Of a stretch of 64,000 nt of DNA, positions 11,731 through 23,506 are shown in pieces (the first letter of the stretch is position 1; the number at the start of each line of letters is the position of its first letter). The DNA is from Turnera subulata (Eukaryota > Streptophyta > Magnoliopsida > Malpighiales > Passifloraceae). The notes beneath the pieces were generated by a model, which searched no databases, was not told where the DNA came from, and worked only from the letters and a program-made list of their open reading frames with translations. Both the position numbers and the translations under genes were made by a program. The stretch is from contig JAKUCV010006894.1 of the NCBI GenBank assembly GCA_028386065.3, forward strand, positions 32,471-96,470, given 5' to 3'.

Positions 11731-12648
11731 TCAGTTGGTTTTGAGTGCAGTGCTTCATGACATATGATAAAGAGTCTACTATTAATTTATGGGTTTTTGG
11801 TACGGATGGTACCCATATTTTATGGTTTGAGACAATCATGTACCCAAATTTTTTGCCGAGACATTTATGTACCTGGACTTTTAACGGGCAGATCAGTCAT
11901 GGATCTCAGGCTGGGTATCTGCTGACTTGGAAGCTGCCCAAAATTGGGCTGCTGCCCGTAACTCAAAACGACGTCGTTTCACCACAAAATGACGTCGTTT
12001 TCACATCCACATGGCAAAGGCAGATCCCACCCATCTCCTAACACCTGACCCAATTACCAACCCGGTTTCACCCTTAAGAGGTTCAATCGAACCCAAATAA
12101 GATATTCTACACAACAAAAAATTGTTTTTCTTTCAGAAAATATGGTAAAAATAGTTGATAAGAAAATATTAAGGAAAAATTAAGGACATGATGAATAATA
12201 TACACAAAATCCTTTGATTAATAAAAAGTTTTCGTCAAATTAAAGAAAGAGTTGGAAAAAAAATTAATAATACACACAGAACCCTTTGATTAATAATAAG
12301 TTTTCATCAAATTAAAGAAATAGTTGGAAAATTCTTTAAAAAAAAAGAGTTGGAAAAAATAGTAAGTTTTCGTTGGATTCTAAAAATTATTAATTTATTT
12401 TCCTACAACCATTCGCATTATTGAGTGTCTCAATTGCTTGTTTGGGCTGCTTGGAGTAAATTTCACCTTCAAGCTTGTTGATTGCTTGAGAGACCATTTT
12501 TTTGTGCATGTGCTAAGTCTCTAAAAGCTTTTAACAACCAAAGAAAAAGTCTCTATAATATAAACTCTTCAAATCACTAAAGCTCTTAGCTTGCTAGCTT
12601 GATGTTGGAAAAGTTTTATATGAGTTCAAAGTTTCTAAACCACTACCA
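11731..12648. other. AT-rich intergenic DNA with CRE-like ACGTCGTTT motifs
   Basis: No gene seen. Two near-identical palindromic motifs, AAAACGACGTCGTTT at 11965-11979 and AAAATGACGTCGTTTT at 11986-12001, lie 21 bp apart. The same motif occurs elsewhere in the window (27053, 61344). The remainder is AT-rich. Confidence 0.6.
12192..12335. repeat. 72-bp tandem duplication
   Basis: Two imperfect copies of a unit containing CCTTTGATTAATAA, AAGTTTTC, TCAAATTAAAGAAA and AGTTGGAAAA. The CCTTTGATTA start positions are 12211 and 12283. Confidence 0.75.
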
Positions 12649-12775
12649 ATGTGGAGTTGGTCTAAGTGGTAAGCAATTTGGTTCCGCTTAAACGAGGTCT
12701 CGGCCAGGTGCGCAACGCAGATCGGATCCGTATCAGTCGGGCAAAACTCCGGACACCGGATGAAGAATCCAAAAA
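12649..12775 (+). repeat. Possible tRNA-derived SINE-like fragment
   Basis: The sequence GTTGGTCTAAGTGGTAAGC resembles a tRNA A box, and GAGGTCTCGG about 30 bp later could be a decayed B box. There is no terminal CCA and no foldable cloverleaf, so it is not a tRNA gene. No flanking duplication was found. The call rests only on this partial resemblance. Confidence 0.3.
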
Positions 12776-13668
12776 CTTTTCCAAACCACCCCCACTATGA
12801 TCGTGGAATTTGGTAGATCTTTAGTGATAAGGTTAATTTTGGATCGGAAATCTTCTTTTTGTCCTTCCGCTTTGTTATTTTCTCATATCTCTCTTCTTTG
12901 TTTTTAGAGATTTTATTTCTTAACTTGTGTTTTACCGAATAACTTTGTCCAAATTACCTTTGGTAGCTAATAATGCACCAGGGATTGACACATGTATAGT
13001 AGTAGCTCCCATTATGTCTGAATTTTTAATATTATCAATCTTTATTTCTCTCATATTTTCCTTTCTAATTTCATTTGGAAAATCCGAAAAGCAAAATAGT
13101 TAACGAAAAAAAAAAGAATTTGAGTGGTAGGTGGTAGGTCCCACTGAGGTGGGTTAAAAAAAGGGCAAGGGCACTCTTCTTTTTCCATTCCTTATTTTTT
13201 TAAAATCAACTTATTAATTTAGAAGAAAGAATTAGATATTTAATTGTAATAGAAAATAATTAATCAATTTTTTCCACCGCCTTCAACCTATTTAATTTAT
13301 TTGTTCACCCAAATCACCAACCCTGAGGGGGAAAAAAAAAACCCAACCAAATATACAGAAGAAATAACGGACTCACAAATTAAGAAGAGTAAGGAAAAAA
13401 ATAGAAGACCCAAAATCCAAAATCAAGATTACCAAGATTACAGGCCCATTTTGTTTAGCCCTGTACAACACCCAAAACTTGAAAACAATACAATCACAAA
13501 CAAGCCTTTTCCGCTGATCACATGCCGCCGCTTTGGCTGATGTAAGTCATACTTTTGTGAGTAACGCCCGCTCCATGACCTTCCACCAACTCTAGTTTAC
13601 CCATAAATGATACCATTACTAAATGGAGGAACAGGACTTTGTTTTTGGTCATCCTGCATGATGGAGCG
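12776..13668. other. Intergenic, nothing recognised
   Basis: AT-rich sequence with homopolymer runs. A short 79-codon open frame (13301-13540) has a low-complexity lysine/asparagine composition and no family resemblance. Confidence 0.5.
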
Positions 13669-14832
13669 GGAGTGGCCCAACAACCGGAGAGAAAACAATC
13701 TAGGCTCTGGTGAAATTCATGCGATTGGACTTGGACACCATATGGTAACTCAAAACATTAAGGCATTGGTATATGGATTCTCTCCACTTATATATCATTC
13801 GCTTGTACTATTTTCATCCGATCTGGGATATTTACTCACACTTGACCCAACAATCTCCCCCTCAAGTGTGAGTTTCTTCCACATCGGGCTCGGGCACACT
13901 CCCCCTACAACGGAAGCTTTTTCTGCGACATCACCAAGGGCCCGCTCCACAATACGTAACTCGGCTCTTAGGAGCATGCGCCTACCAACACTCTTAGGTC
14001 TTCAAGAGTCACGCCTTACAACTCCACACCTAGGCTTGAATCCGGTGCCTCGAGCTCGCTTCACGTGGGGGCAACAACCACAGAGCAAACCATGATTGCG
14101 ATTCCATATTGATCCCAACAAAACCATCGGCTCTGCTACCACTTGATGGCAGTGGGGAGTAGCCCGATAACTGGGGAGAAAACAAGTAAGGCCCAAGTGA
14201 GATCCACACGAGTAGGTTTGGACACTATATGGTAACCCGAAACCTTAAGGCATTGGATACATGGGTCCTCCTCCGCTTATATTTCATTCATTTGGCCTCT
14301 TTCATCTGATGTAGAACATCTACTCACCACTTGGATACCCAACAATTTTCCCCTCAAGTATGAGTTTCTTCCATATCGGGCTGGGGCATACTCCCTCTAT
14401 AACGGAAGCTTTTTCTGCGACATCACCAATGGCCCACTCCACGATACTAAACCCTCTCTTAGGAGCATGCACTTGCCAACACTCTTAGGTCTTCAATAGT
14501 CACGCCTTAGAACTCCACATCTAGGCCTAAATCCGAAGCCTCGAGCCCGCTTCACGTGGAGGCAGCAACCTCGGAGCAAACCATGTAGCGGTTCCATATT
14601 GATCCCAGCCGAACCATCGGCTCCGCTGCTACTTGATGGAGCCGAAAGTAGCCCGATAACCAGGGAGGAAACATGCGAGGTCCAAGTGAGATGCATACGC
14701 GTGGCTTGAACACCACATGGTAACCCAAAACCATGAGGCATTGGGTACACGGGTCCTCTCATTTTATAAATCATTCACTTGGCCTCTTTTCATTCGATGT
14801 AGGATATTTACTTACACTTGGATACCCAACAC
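13669..14832. repeat. 488-bp tandem repeat, about 2.4 copies
   Basis: Three successive units each start at a GAGTGGCCC/GTAGCCCGATAAC-like site: 13671, 14158 and 14647, giving periods of 487 and 489 bp. Each contains TATGGTAAC, the motif GAGTTTCTTCCA and TCGAGC..GCTTCACGTGG. The third unit stops at GGATACCCAAC (about 14830). The sequence type (ATCCGATGTGGGATATT, CCCCCTCAAGTGTGAGT) is widespread in plant genomes near transposon ends, though no element borders are visible. Short open frames inside repeat with the unit and are not genes. Confidence 0.85.
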
Positions 14833-15967
14833 TACAAATAGGTGATCCATCTTCATTTTCATCACTCCGGTCGATCTCCCCTCTGCAATAACCACACGCC
14901 GAGTTGACTTACCTGGAAAATGACCCGAGCTCGTCCCTCGGGTCTTCAAACACTGAGCCCCCTATTGGGTTCTTCCTCGGTTTGCCGTTCATTGATGGCA
15001 ACATCGTGGACTACGACGGTGGCACAGTTCGGCTGTGGGTTCCTTGATCAAGCACACGATGTCGAGGCGAGAGAGACCTTAGGATCTTCTCGCCCCAAGT
15101 CCCCTTGTCTCCTCTTTAACTTTGCAGCAACGACAAACGGGCGGTGGGGGCTCTAGTTGTGCAAGGCGGCAACAATGGTTACAAAGAGAATGAGAGTGAG
15201 AGGGCTTGAAAGAAAGTGGGTATCGAATGAAACAACACCCTCCTAAGTTAGAAGAATAACTGGATTTCATGTTTTGGGTAGTGAAGTGAAGGGTTATTGT
15301 TTTTTCCGTTGTGAAAAAAATTAATTATTTGTTCAGTATTTTGAAGAAAAAAGAATAAGTTATAATCAAACTTGGTAATCTTGAAGAATATTAATGTTGT
15401 TGGTAGATTGACGAGGGCTTTTAAAAAATAAAATGGCCTTTCTTTTAAGCGATGTACTCATTTAAAATGATTTTTAAAAGCAAAATTTAGTTGAAAAAAA
15501 AAGAAAAAAATTGATTAAACAGAATTAAAAATTTTGTAATAAGCATTTTCATTTTTTGGATTTTCAAATTGATTTAAAAAAAAAGAGAGAGGAAACGATG
15601 GAATAATATTAAAAAATTCAGAGAACATGGGACCTATTGCGCACGTGCCGGCTTCTGGTGTAGTACCGGCTATCAAAGGGATTGGAGAAAAGGAGCCGGT
15701 AAAACACAAGTTAAGGGACAAAATCCCCCAAAAAAAAGAAAAAAAAAAGGATCAGAATTTGAGAAACTAACATTGAAAGGACACAAAAAAAAAAGGAATC
15801 CTGAGCAAAGTTTGATATTATAATTAAAAACAAAAATATTACAATTAATCTCGCTTGTCTATCTATCAATAGCTAGATATATTATTCTCATAAAAAAAAT
15901 AATCTAGATATACTATTATATAAAAGCATAAACCTCTGGAAGCATGTCAATCCACGTCTGAGGGATG
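14833..15967. other. Intergenic, no gene recognised
   Basis: A GC-richer patch at 14850-15200 gives way to A-rich DNA with poly-A runs. Open frames at 14920-15156 and 15515-15721 show no recognisable domain. The last bases before the gypsy LTR (GGATG, 15963-15967) form the left copy of its target duplication. Confidence 0.5.
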
Positions 15968-16378
15968 TGTTATGAGCAAGGCCCAACAACCAGACTCGGT
16001 GACCCAAGATGAGCAAGCCCAAGAACCAACACCTGTTTCACCTGTGGTGCCAGCCAGGAGCAAGCGTAATAGAATTCCTTCTAGCAGACTCTAGGAATAT
16101 ATCTTGGGGTCTTTGACAGCTGAGGCATAACCGTCCTGCGCAAAGAGTGGGCAAGGCAACTATATAAAGAAAGGGAATGTCGTGGAAAGAGGCAGACTAG
16201 AACATTACAGAATATTCTCATTTCTCATCTCCCTTCTTAGCTAGTATTATTATTTTCTACCTTTATATTCTCAGAAAACAACCCTTGTAAAGGAATCCCT
16301 TCCTCCACTATTTCCTATTCAATAAAATCACTCCTTTAGGTTGGCTATCATATTTGTGCTGCTGTTGTGTTCTTAACA
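15968..16378 (+). repeat. 5' LTR of the gypsy element
   Basis: 411 bp, TGTTATGAGC...TTCTTAACA. It contains a TATA box (TATATAAA, 16161-16168) and a polyadenylation-type AATAAA (16321-16326). Directly after it, TTGGTGCTTTCATT (16379-16392) is the presumed primer-binding site. Confidence 0.92.
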
Positions 16379-16406
16379 TTGGTGCTTTCATTAGCCCTCT
16401 GCATTC

Positions 16407-17746
16407 ATGGCTGAGGGTACTCGATTTCGTCAACTTGAAGATGCTGTGAAAGTAACCTAGGAGACCAACCTTCAACTTCGCAAGGACGTGGATGGCATCT
16501 CCAGCCAGTTACACGAAATCCTTCACAAGCTCAACGCCTTTCCATTGGCATCTCTCTCAACTGCTCAGGCACAGCCTTCTTCCAGCGGAACTGGCCTCAA
16601 CGGTGCCTCCGGCTATGGGCCACTTGGCCGTCATAAACCTGCTCCTGTCGAGCTCCCTCATTTTGATGGTAACAATCCTGATCTGTGGATCTTCTTGGCC
16701 AATAGATACTTTGATTTTTACAATATCCAGGAGGAGGAGCGACTCACCATCGCTTCCTTTTACTTGACTGACATTGCGGCGGAATGGTTCCTGTGGATGC
16801 ATCGGAACTGCCAGCTAGCCGGCTGGGACAATTTCTCTGCTGCTCTCGTCAAATGGTTCCAAACCAAGGACCTCGAGTCCCCTGAGGGGCAAATCGCTAA
16901 GATTCAATAGACCTCCACTATGACTGAATACTATAGGCGGTTTGAAGCTCTCGTGAACAAGACGATGTATCTCCCTCTCCTATTTTTACTCCGTTGTTTA
17001 TTTCAGGCCTTCGCGCTGATATTAAAATAGAGGTACTTATAGCCCAGCCTACTGAACTGGAGGATACATTTTGCTTGGCCCATCTACATGAACAGAAATT
17101 AGCTTTCGCTAAAGGTATTCTCAAGCCCAGGTTGGGTTCCTCTCCACCTCTGTTACCTACACCTAAAACGACCCCGTATCCTGCTCCTGCAAATCATCCT
17201 TCTAATGCCATTGCTCCTCCCACTACTGCTCCAAAATTCCACCACCTCAGTCCGGCAGAAATAGCACAAAAACGGGCTCAAGGGCTGTGTTATAACTACG
17301 ATGAGAAATACTCTTCCACTCATAAGTGCAAAGCTCTGCCACAGCTCTTATTCATCGCGGAGGACCCTGACTCTTCAAATGCTGCTCTCGCCGAATCTCT
17401 TCAAGTTCAAGAGGTCCAAACTCAAACATGCATCTCTTATAATGCCTTAGCTAGCAACTGTGCAGCAGCCACCCTCCGTTTCCTGGGTTTTGTTCATGGG
17501 AATCCTGTTCAAGTCCTTCTCGACGGTGGAAGTACCCACAACTTCATTCAACCTCGCATCGCTAAATTTCTCAACCTCCCTATTGAATCTACTCCCTTCT
17601 TTTCGGTGATGGTTGGTAATGGTGAGCGTTTATCTTGCTCTGGTATCATCAAACAAGTTCCACTTGTTATTCAGAATTTTACTATGTTACTGGACTTCTA
17701 TGTGTTGCCAATTAAAGGTTGTGATATGGTGCTGGGTGTTTCCTAG
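16407..17746 (+). pseudogene. Gypsy gag and protease, broken
   Basis: A gag start (MAEGTRFRQLEDAV at 16407) is followed by a TAG near 16457. The capsid-like part (16488-16910) has LPHFDGNNPDLWI, EEERLTIASFYL and AAEWFLWM, typical of plant chromovirus gag. It ends at a stop and a frame change near 16910-16990. The next frame (16994-17746) carries FISGLR.DI..EV, a degenerate zinc-knuckle region (GLCYNYDEKYSSTHKC, with Tyr for an expected Cys) and the aspartic protease motif VLLDGGSTHNFI near 17515. In that motif the usual DSG is DGG. It ends CDMVLGVS with a stop. These proteins would assemble the particle and cut the polyprotein. This copy could not. Confidence 0.85.
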
Positions 17747-17959
17747 TTATCGACTCTGGGGCTTGTTATAACAGATTATGCTACCGCTATTTTCCAGTTT
17801 ACTCATGCAGGCAAACAAATCCAATGGCAAGGAGAGTTCCCTTCAGTCCAACCAGTCTAGTTTCATGCTCGGCGTAGACTTTATTCCACCGATGCAATTG
17901 ATGCATGTTTCTCTTTGGAATTACTGTCACCAGACTCTGTCGATGCCAATCATCCTCCT

Positions 17960-20778
17960 GACTTAGCTTCTCTCTTGGCCGAATTCAGTGATGTATTCAC
18001 TAAACCTCAAGGATTACCCCCATCTCGGCCCTAGAATCACACTACTCCCTTGCTGCCTAATGCTCCTCAAGTCGATGTACGAAACCGTATCGATATCCTC
18101 ACTTCCAAAACCAGGAAATGGAGAGATTGGTGCAGGACATACTCCAGGATGGTATCATTCGGCCTAACAATAGCCCCTACTCTTCCCCAGTGCTGTTGGT
18201 GCGTAAAAAAGATGGGACATGGAGATTTTATATTGACAGCAGGGCCCTCAATGCGGTTACAATAAAGGACCGTTTTTTATACCTTCCATTGACGAATTAT
18301 TTGATGAACTTCATGGAGCTCGTTATTTTTCCAAGTTGGATTTGCTAGCAGGTTATCATCAGATTTGGATACAAGCAGAGGAGATTGGCAAAACGGCTTT
18401 CCGAACCCATGACAGCCACTATGAATTTATAGACATGCCCTTTGGTTTGTCTAACGCTCCCTCTACTTTTCAAGCTATTATGTATGTTGTTTTACGGCCC
18501 TTTCTCCGAAAATTCGTCTTGGTGTTCTTTGATGATATTTTGATATATAGCCCCTCTTGTGAGGAACATCTTCAGCAAGTTTTGCTGGTGTTACGAGCCG
18601 AGAAGCTAGTGGCCAAGAAATCTAAATGCTTGTTTGGGAAGACCACTATTGGGTATTTAGGCCACACAATTTCTGAACAGGGTGTTTCGGCTGATCCGAA
18701 TAAAATCCAAGTCATTCAACAGTGGTCTACTCCAATGACTGTGCAAGATGTCCGAAGCTTTTTGGGCTTAGCCGGCTATTATCGGCGCTTCATCCATCAT
18801 TATGCCCACATTGCTAGTCCTTTAACTGATTCACTTAAGACTAATAGTTTTTTATGGTCTAGTTCTGCAACAGATGCCTTTAACAAACTCAAGCAATTAT
18901 TAAGTGCCACTCCGGTACTTAAATTGCCAGATTTTACAGCTTCCTTTGTGCTGGAAACTGACGCCTCTGGGACAGGGATTGGCGCTGTTCTATCCCAAGA
19001 CAAGCATCCTATTCCCTACTATAGCCAAAAGCTATGCCCACGGATGCAACACGCTTCAGCATATCATAGAGAAATGTATGCCATCACCCAAGTTGTCGCC
19101 AAGTGGAGGCAATACTTGATGGGACAGAAATTCAACATCATTACCGACCAACACGCCCTCAAAAATCTCTCTGATCAGGTTATCCAAACACCGGAACAAC
19201 AGAAGTGGCTCAGTAAGTTGTTAGGATATGATTTTGACATCATTTACCGTCTGGAAAAAAAAACACTGTTGCAGATTCGCTCTCCCGCATTACTGCTGCT
19301 GTTTTTCTTGCTCTCACAGCAGAGACACTCACTGCAATTCAGCACCTTAAATCAGCCAACCAATCCCATCCTGAACTGACGGCTATGCAGCAACGGCTAG
19401 CTGATGATCTTTCATCCTGACTTCCAATTTAAAGGACTGCTACTGTTTCAAGACCATTTTGTGGTACATACAGACTCTCCATTACGAGCTACTTTGTTCA
19501 ATGAATTTCATGCCACACCAGTCGGAGGTCATGCAGGAGCAACTCGGACTTTTCATCACCTTTTAACCAATTTTTATTGGAAAGGGATGCGCAAGGAGAT
19601 TTCTAAATGGGTGTCAAAATGCCAAACTTGCCAACAAATGAAAGATTCTTGTCTCAGTCTTGCTGGGTTATTACAACCCTTACCCATTCCAAACATGGTT
19701 TCGAGAGCCTCTCCATGGATTTCATCATAGGTTTGCCCTCTTCTGAAAATAAAACTGTGATTATGGTGGTGATTGATAGGCTGTCTAAATATGGTCACTT
19801 TATCGGTATGAAAAGCTCCTTTACTAGCGAAGATGTTGCTAAAGCTTTTGTGTTGGGCATCATTCGGCTCCATGGTATACCCACATCAATCATTATAGAC
19901 CGAGACCCACGTTTTATGACTGATTTCTGGAAGGAAGTAAATCGACTTCATAGGACAACCCTTGCTCCTAGCACAGTATATCACCCACAGACAGACGACC
20001 AAACTGAGACCATTAACAAGTGCTTGGAGATGTATTAGAGATGTTTTGTTGCAGATTCTCCTTCCACTTGGATGGCTATGTTACCATGGGTTGAATACTA
20101 GCCTAATTCAGCCTTTCAAACTTCAGCCAAGATGACACTATTTGAAGTTTTCTATGGCCGACCCCCCACCTACTGTCATTTGATATGTCAAAGGGTCCTC
20201 TGGAAATGCATTAGTGGAGGCACAGATGTTACAACGTGATGAGGTGTTACTCTCTTTAAAAAAGAATTTACAGTTGGCACAGAAACGGATGAAGCAATAT
20301 GCCGATCAACACCGTAGAGAGGTCCATTTTGAGGAGGGTCAATGGGTTTATATCAAGCTCCAACCATATTGCCAGCACTCACTAAGGTCGCGTTGCCATG
20401 GCAAGCTTGGAAGGCACTACTTTAGACCCTTTCAGGTGTTGAAGCGCATCGGGGCAGTAGCCTACGAGTTAGGCCTTCCCTGTACTGCTTGAATTCATCC
20501 TGTATTCCATGTCTCTCTTCTTAAAAAATGCCAAGGCATCCCAGACCAGCAAGTTACCCCATTGCAATTGGTAGACACTACCTCTACACTAATTCTGCAC
20601 CCGGTTGAGCTATTGGATAAAAGAGTAATTCAAGAAGGAGAACGCAATGTGGAGCAATAGCTCATCAGGTGGGATGGCCTTCTGGCCTCAGATGCTACTT
20701 GGGAAGATGCAGACTCTATAAAACACCGATTTCCAGCTCTGAACCTTGAGGACAAGGTTGAAATCTGGGTTGGGAGTA
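17960..20778 (+). pseudogene. Gypsy pol: RT, RNase H, integrase, chromodomain, broken
   Basis: The RT begins around LLAEFSDVFTKPQGLPP (about 17970). It keeps [19 protein letters not shown] (18172), LAGYHQIWI (18341) and MPFGLSNAPSTFQ (18435). The catalytic box here reads VFFDDILIY rather than YVDD (near 18520). RNase H has LETDASGTGIGAVLSQ (18950). The integrase zinc finger region runs from 19505 (GGHAGATRTFHHL ... CQTCQQMK). The catalytic core has SMDFIIGLP (19711), DRDPRF and YHPQTDDQTE (about 19980). A chromodomain-like tail reads LIRWDGLLASDATWEDADSI (20660-20720). Defects include a TAG near 18031, frame changes near 18110, 18330, 19265 and 19410, and stops at 20036, 20490 and 20658. Confidence 0.88.
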
Positions 20779-20779
20779 A

Positions 20780-21100
20780 TGTAATGAGCAAGGCCCAACA
20801 GCCAAACCCGGTGACCCAAGATGAGCAAGCCTAAGAACCTACACCTGTTTCACCTGTGGTGCCAGCCAGGAGCAAGTGTAATAGAATTCCTTCTAGCAGA
20901 CTCGAGGGATATATCTTGGGGTCTTTGACAGCTGAGGCGTAACCTTCCTGCGCAAAGAGTGGGCAAGGCAACTATATAAAGAAAGGGAATTTCGTGAAAA
21001 GAGGCAGACTAGAATATTACAGAAGATCCTCATTTCTCATCTCCCTTTTTAGCTAGTATTGTTATTTTCTACCTTTATATTCCAAAAAAGCAACACTTGT
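20780..21100 (+). repeat. 3' LTR of the gypsy element, left part
   Basis: Starts TGTAATGAGC after the purine-rich GGTTGGGAGTAA. It matches the 5' LTR until CAACACTTGT, where the copia element begins. The LTR resumes at 30804. CTTGT at 21096-21100 is the left target duplication of the copia insertion. Its TATA box is at about 20970. Confidence 0.93.
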
Positions 21101-21289
21101 TGTTATAAATTTAGTAATTAAGGCAGTGAAAAATGATGAAGATGATGGAGGAGAAGGAGAAGGGGCAGTGAAGAAGAAAAGAGGAGCAGAAGAGCAATGA
21201 GTGTCTCACTGTTTATTGCTTCAGTAAGGGGTATATATATACACTAAAAACAGGTAGGTACAATGACATTCACGTGCTGTTTTATAATG
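21101..21289 (-). repeat. 3' LTR of the nested copia element
   Basis: TGTTATAAAT at the outer end. The inner end reads TTTTATAATG on the plus strand where the partner LTR has TTTTATAACA. The inner terminal TG of this LTR therefore reads CA on the minus strand. The preceding minus-strand ATGGGGAG is a polypurine tract. Confidence 0.92.
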
Positions 21290-23501
21290 CTCCCCATTGG
21301 ATGTCATTGTGTATTGGGTAGAATACGCTTAGGGAGTACTACCTCATTAAAAACCTTACCAAGAAAAACCCAATGGGATAAAAACTTGGTGAGGGAAAAA
21401 AGAGTACAGTGTGTATTCTACTGTCCCTCATTTTGGCCTCCCTTGATATCATGATGTCATTGCATGCCAATCATCCTTTTCGGCTTTTGGTGACATTTGG
21501 TGACATATGCTTTGTCCGATCACTTTGGATACATCACTACTTTAATTGGACGATTTAGGCAGCATTATCTTCATAATTTGTTGTTGGAACATCTTTCTCC
21601 CTATCTTGCTTTTGTGGTCGCAACGATATAGCAGCTTCATGTGTAAAAAGTAACATATGTCTGTCTGTGCTTTATGTGGATCAAGTAAATGACCTGCATC
21701 TGCAAAACCAACTATATTCTCTTCGGGCTTACAGGATTAATATAATATCACATTCATTATATCCCGAAGATGAGGGCACAGTCATATCTTGCCTGTAGGT
21801 TTATGGCAAAAGCTTCAGGCTTCATGTTACTAGCAAGGTAAATTGCATTTTGAAAGGGTACTCCAGGACCAATCTAATTCTTTTATGAGATTTTTCATCT
21901 CAAATCCTTTCTTGAAACATAGCACGGCATTTGGAAGCTTCTTCCGGAGTTCCAATAATATTTAAATTACAAAAAATAGAAATTCACATATAGATATGAA
22001 TCATCAACATAAGAAATAATATTTCATGCATGTACTTTATACTATATATACCCAAATTTGTTTAAACTATGTAAAAATCAATTTAGCTTAATTTTGTATA
22101 TTCTCGGGAATTAGTTGCTTCAAGCAACTTGAATCCTTCAGGGATTCTCATGCATATGTCATGACTTATGGATCCGAAAAAATAGGCTGTAACCGCATCC
22201 ATTAGATGCATTTTTCATATATTGCCAGACTTATCAAAGATCGAAAATAATTACATCCACCATAGGGGAGTATATCTCCTCATAATTAACACCAGGTCGT
22301 TTGGGTAAAACCTTGTGCGATGAGCCGTGCTTTGTATCTCACTATTATAATCTTCTTTACGCACAAATACCCATTTACAATCGGCCGGTTCTACACCATC
22401 TGGTATACAGACTACAGGTCCGGAAAATTTCTCGCTTCACAAGCGAGTCTAACACAGCCTTAATTATATCTCTCTATTTTGGCCAATTATTTTACGCCTA
22501 CATTCATCAATAGATGTAAGTTCATGATCCTTATTTTCTTTCATAATATTTAGCGCTATATAAAATAAATATTCCGTCGACGGTTATTTCACGTTGGTTC
22601 CATCTCATTCCTGACACTGTATAATCAATCGAGATCTCATCATTTTCATTTATTTCAGGTACTTGAGTTACTTCTGGAACTTTCTCAATTGTGTCAGAAA
22701 CCTCTTCTGGAGGATTTTTCTCTCCTTGAGGACTTTTAATTTGAACCTCTACTGGAGGTCTTATTTTCTCACTAGGGCCATCTTATCTCTTTGCTCCTTT
22801 TTCTCTATCGAGAATTTTTGTTTTCTTTTGGAACCGAGTATATTCCATGCTTCTGGCGTACTTTAGATTCATTTGCATACTTTAATTGTTCTTCAGGAAC
22901 ATTAATTTGAACAGGAGCATTTAAGGTTTGGTCACTTTATTTAAATGTGTCTGGCAATTGATATCAATTTTTTTGCAAATGAATCATCTTTTGAACTTCA
23001 GGTTCACGCAGATTTTATTGAGGATCAAAACTAGATATTGATATAGCATTTCAATAATCTCTTGATCCAGCTACTTATTATCTCGCCCTGATGTTGGGTA
23101 AATACTTTTATCAAATTAACAATAAGCAAATCTTGTTATAAATAAATCTCCAATTTCTAGTTAATGGTTTTAACTATTTTGTAATTGATGGAGATTCATA
23201 CCCAACATATATTCCCAATCTTCTTTAAGGACTAATTTTACTATGCTGTGGTGGAGCATTAGGCATAAATATTGTACAACCAATGGTCCGAAGAAGGGAG
23301 ATACTAGGTTCGTGACCATGAACCAAATAAATGGGGAGATCTTATGATAACTTATTGGCCTGATGCGCACAATGCTTGATAGGTGCAAAATAGCATGTCC
23401 CCAAACAATAACAAGGGTTTGCATCTCATCGATTAATGATCTTCCAATCAATTGAAAAACATTTAATATTTGGTTCTGCTGGACCATTTTGGATATGAAC
23501 A
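21290..23501 (-). pseudogene. Nested copia pol: integrase C-terminal side, RT and RNase H remnants
   Basis: On the minus strand, just inside the solo LTR, the frame reads HIQNGPAEPN and then VWGHAILHLSSIVRIRP and SYHKISPF (23170-23500), a typical copia integrase core. At 22470-22300 it reads GPVVCIPDGVEPADCKWVFV, the RT entry of this copia type. At 22220-22120 it reads LMDAVTAY and IPEGFKLLEA-like segments. Close to the LTR (21420-21330) lies a noncoding block found at the 3' end of many plant copia elements (CCATTGGGTTTTTCTTGGTA on the minus strand). Many stops and frame changes are present. Confidence 0.85.
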
Positions 23502-23506
23502 TAAAC

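Noticed and set aside
12649..12775. A tRNA gene
   Set aside because: Only an A-box-like stretch is convincing. The acceptor stem and anticodon arm do not pair and the B box is poor.
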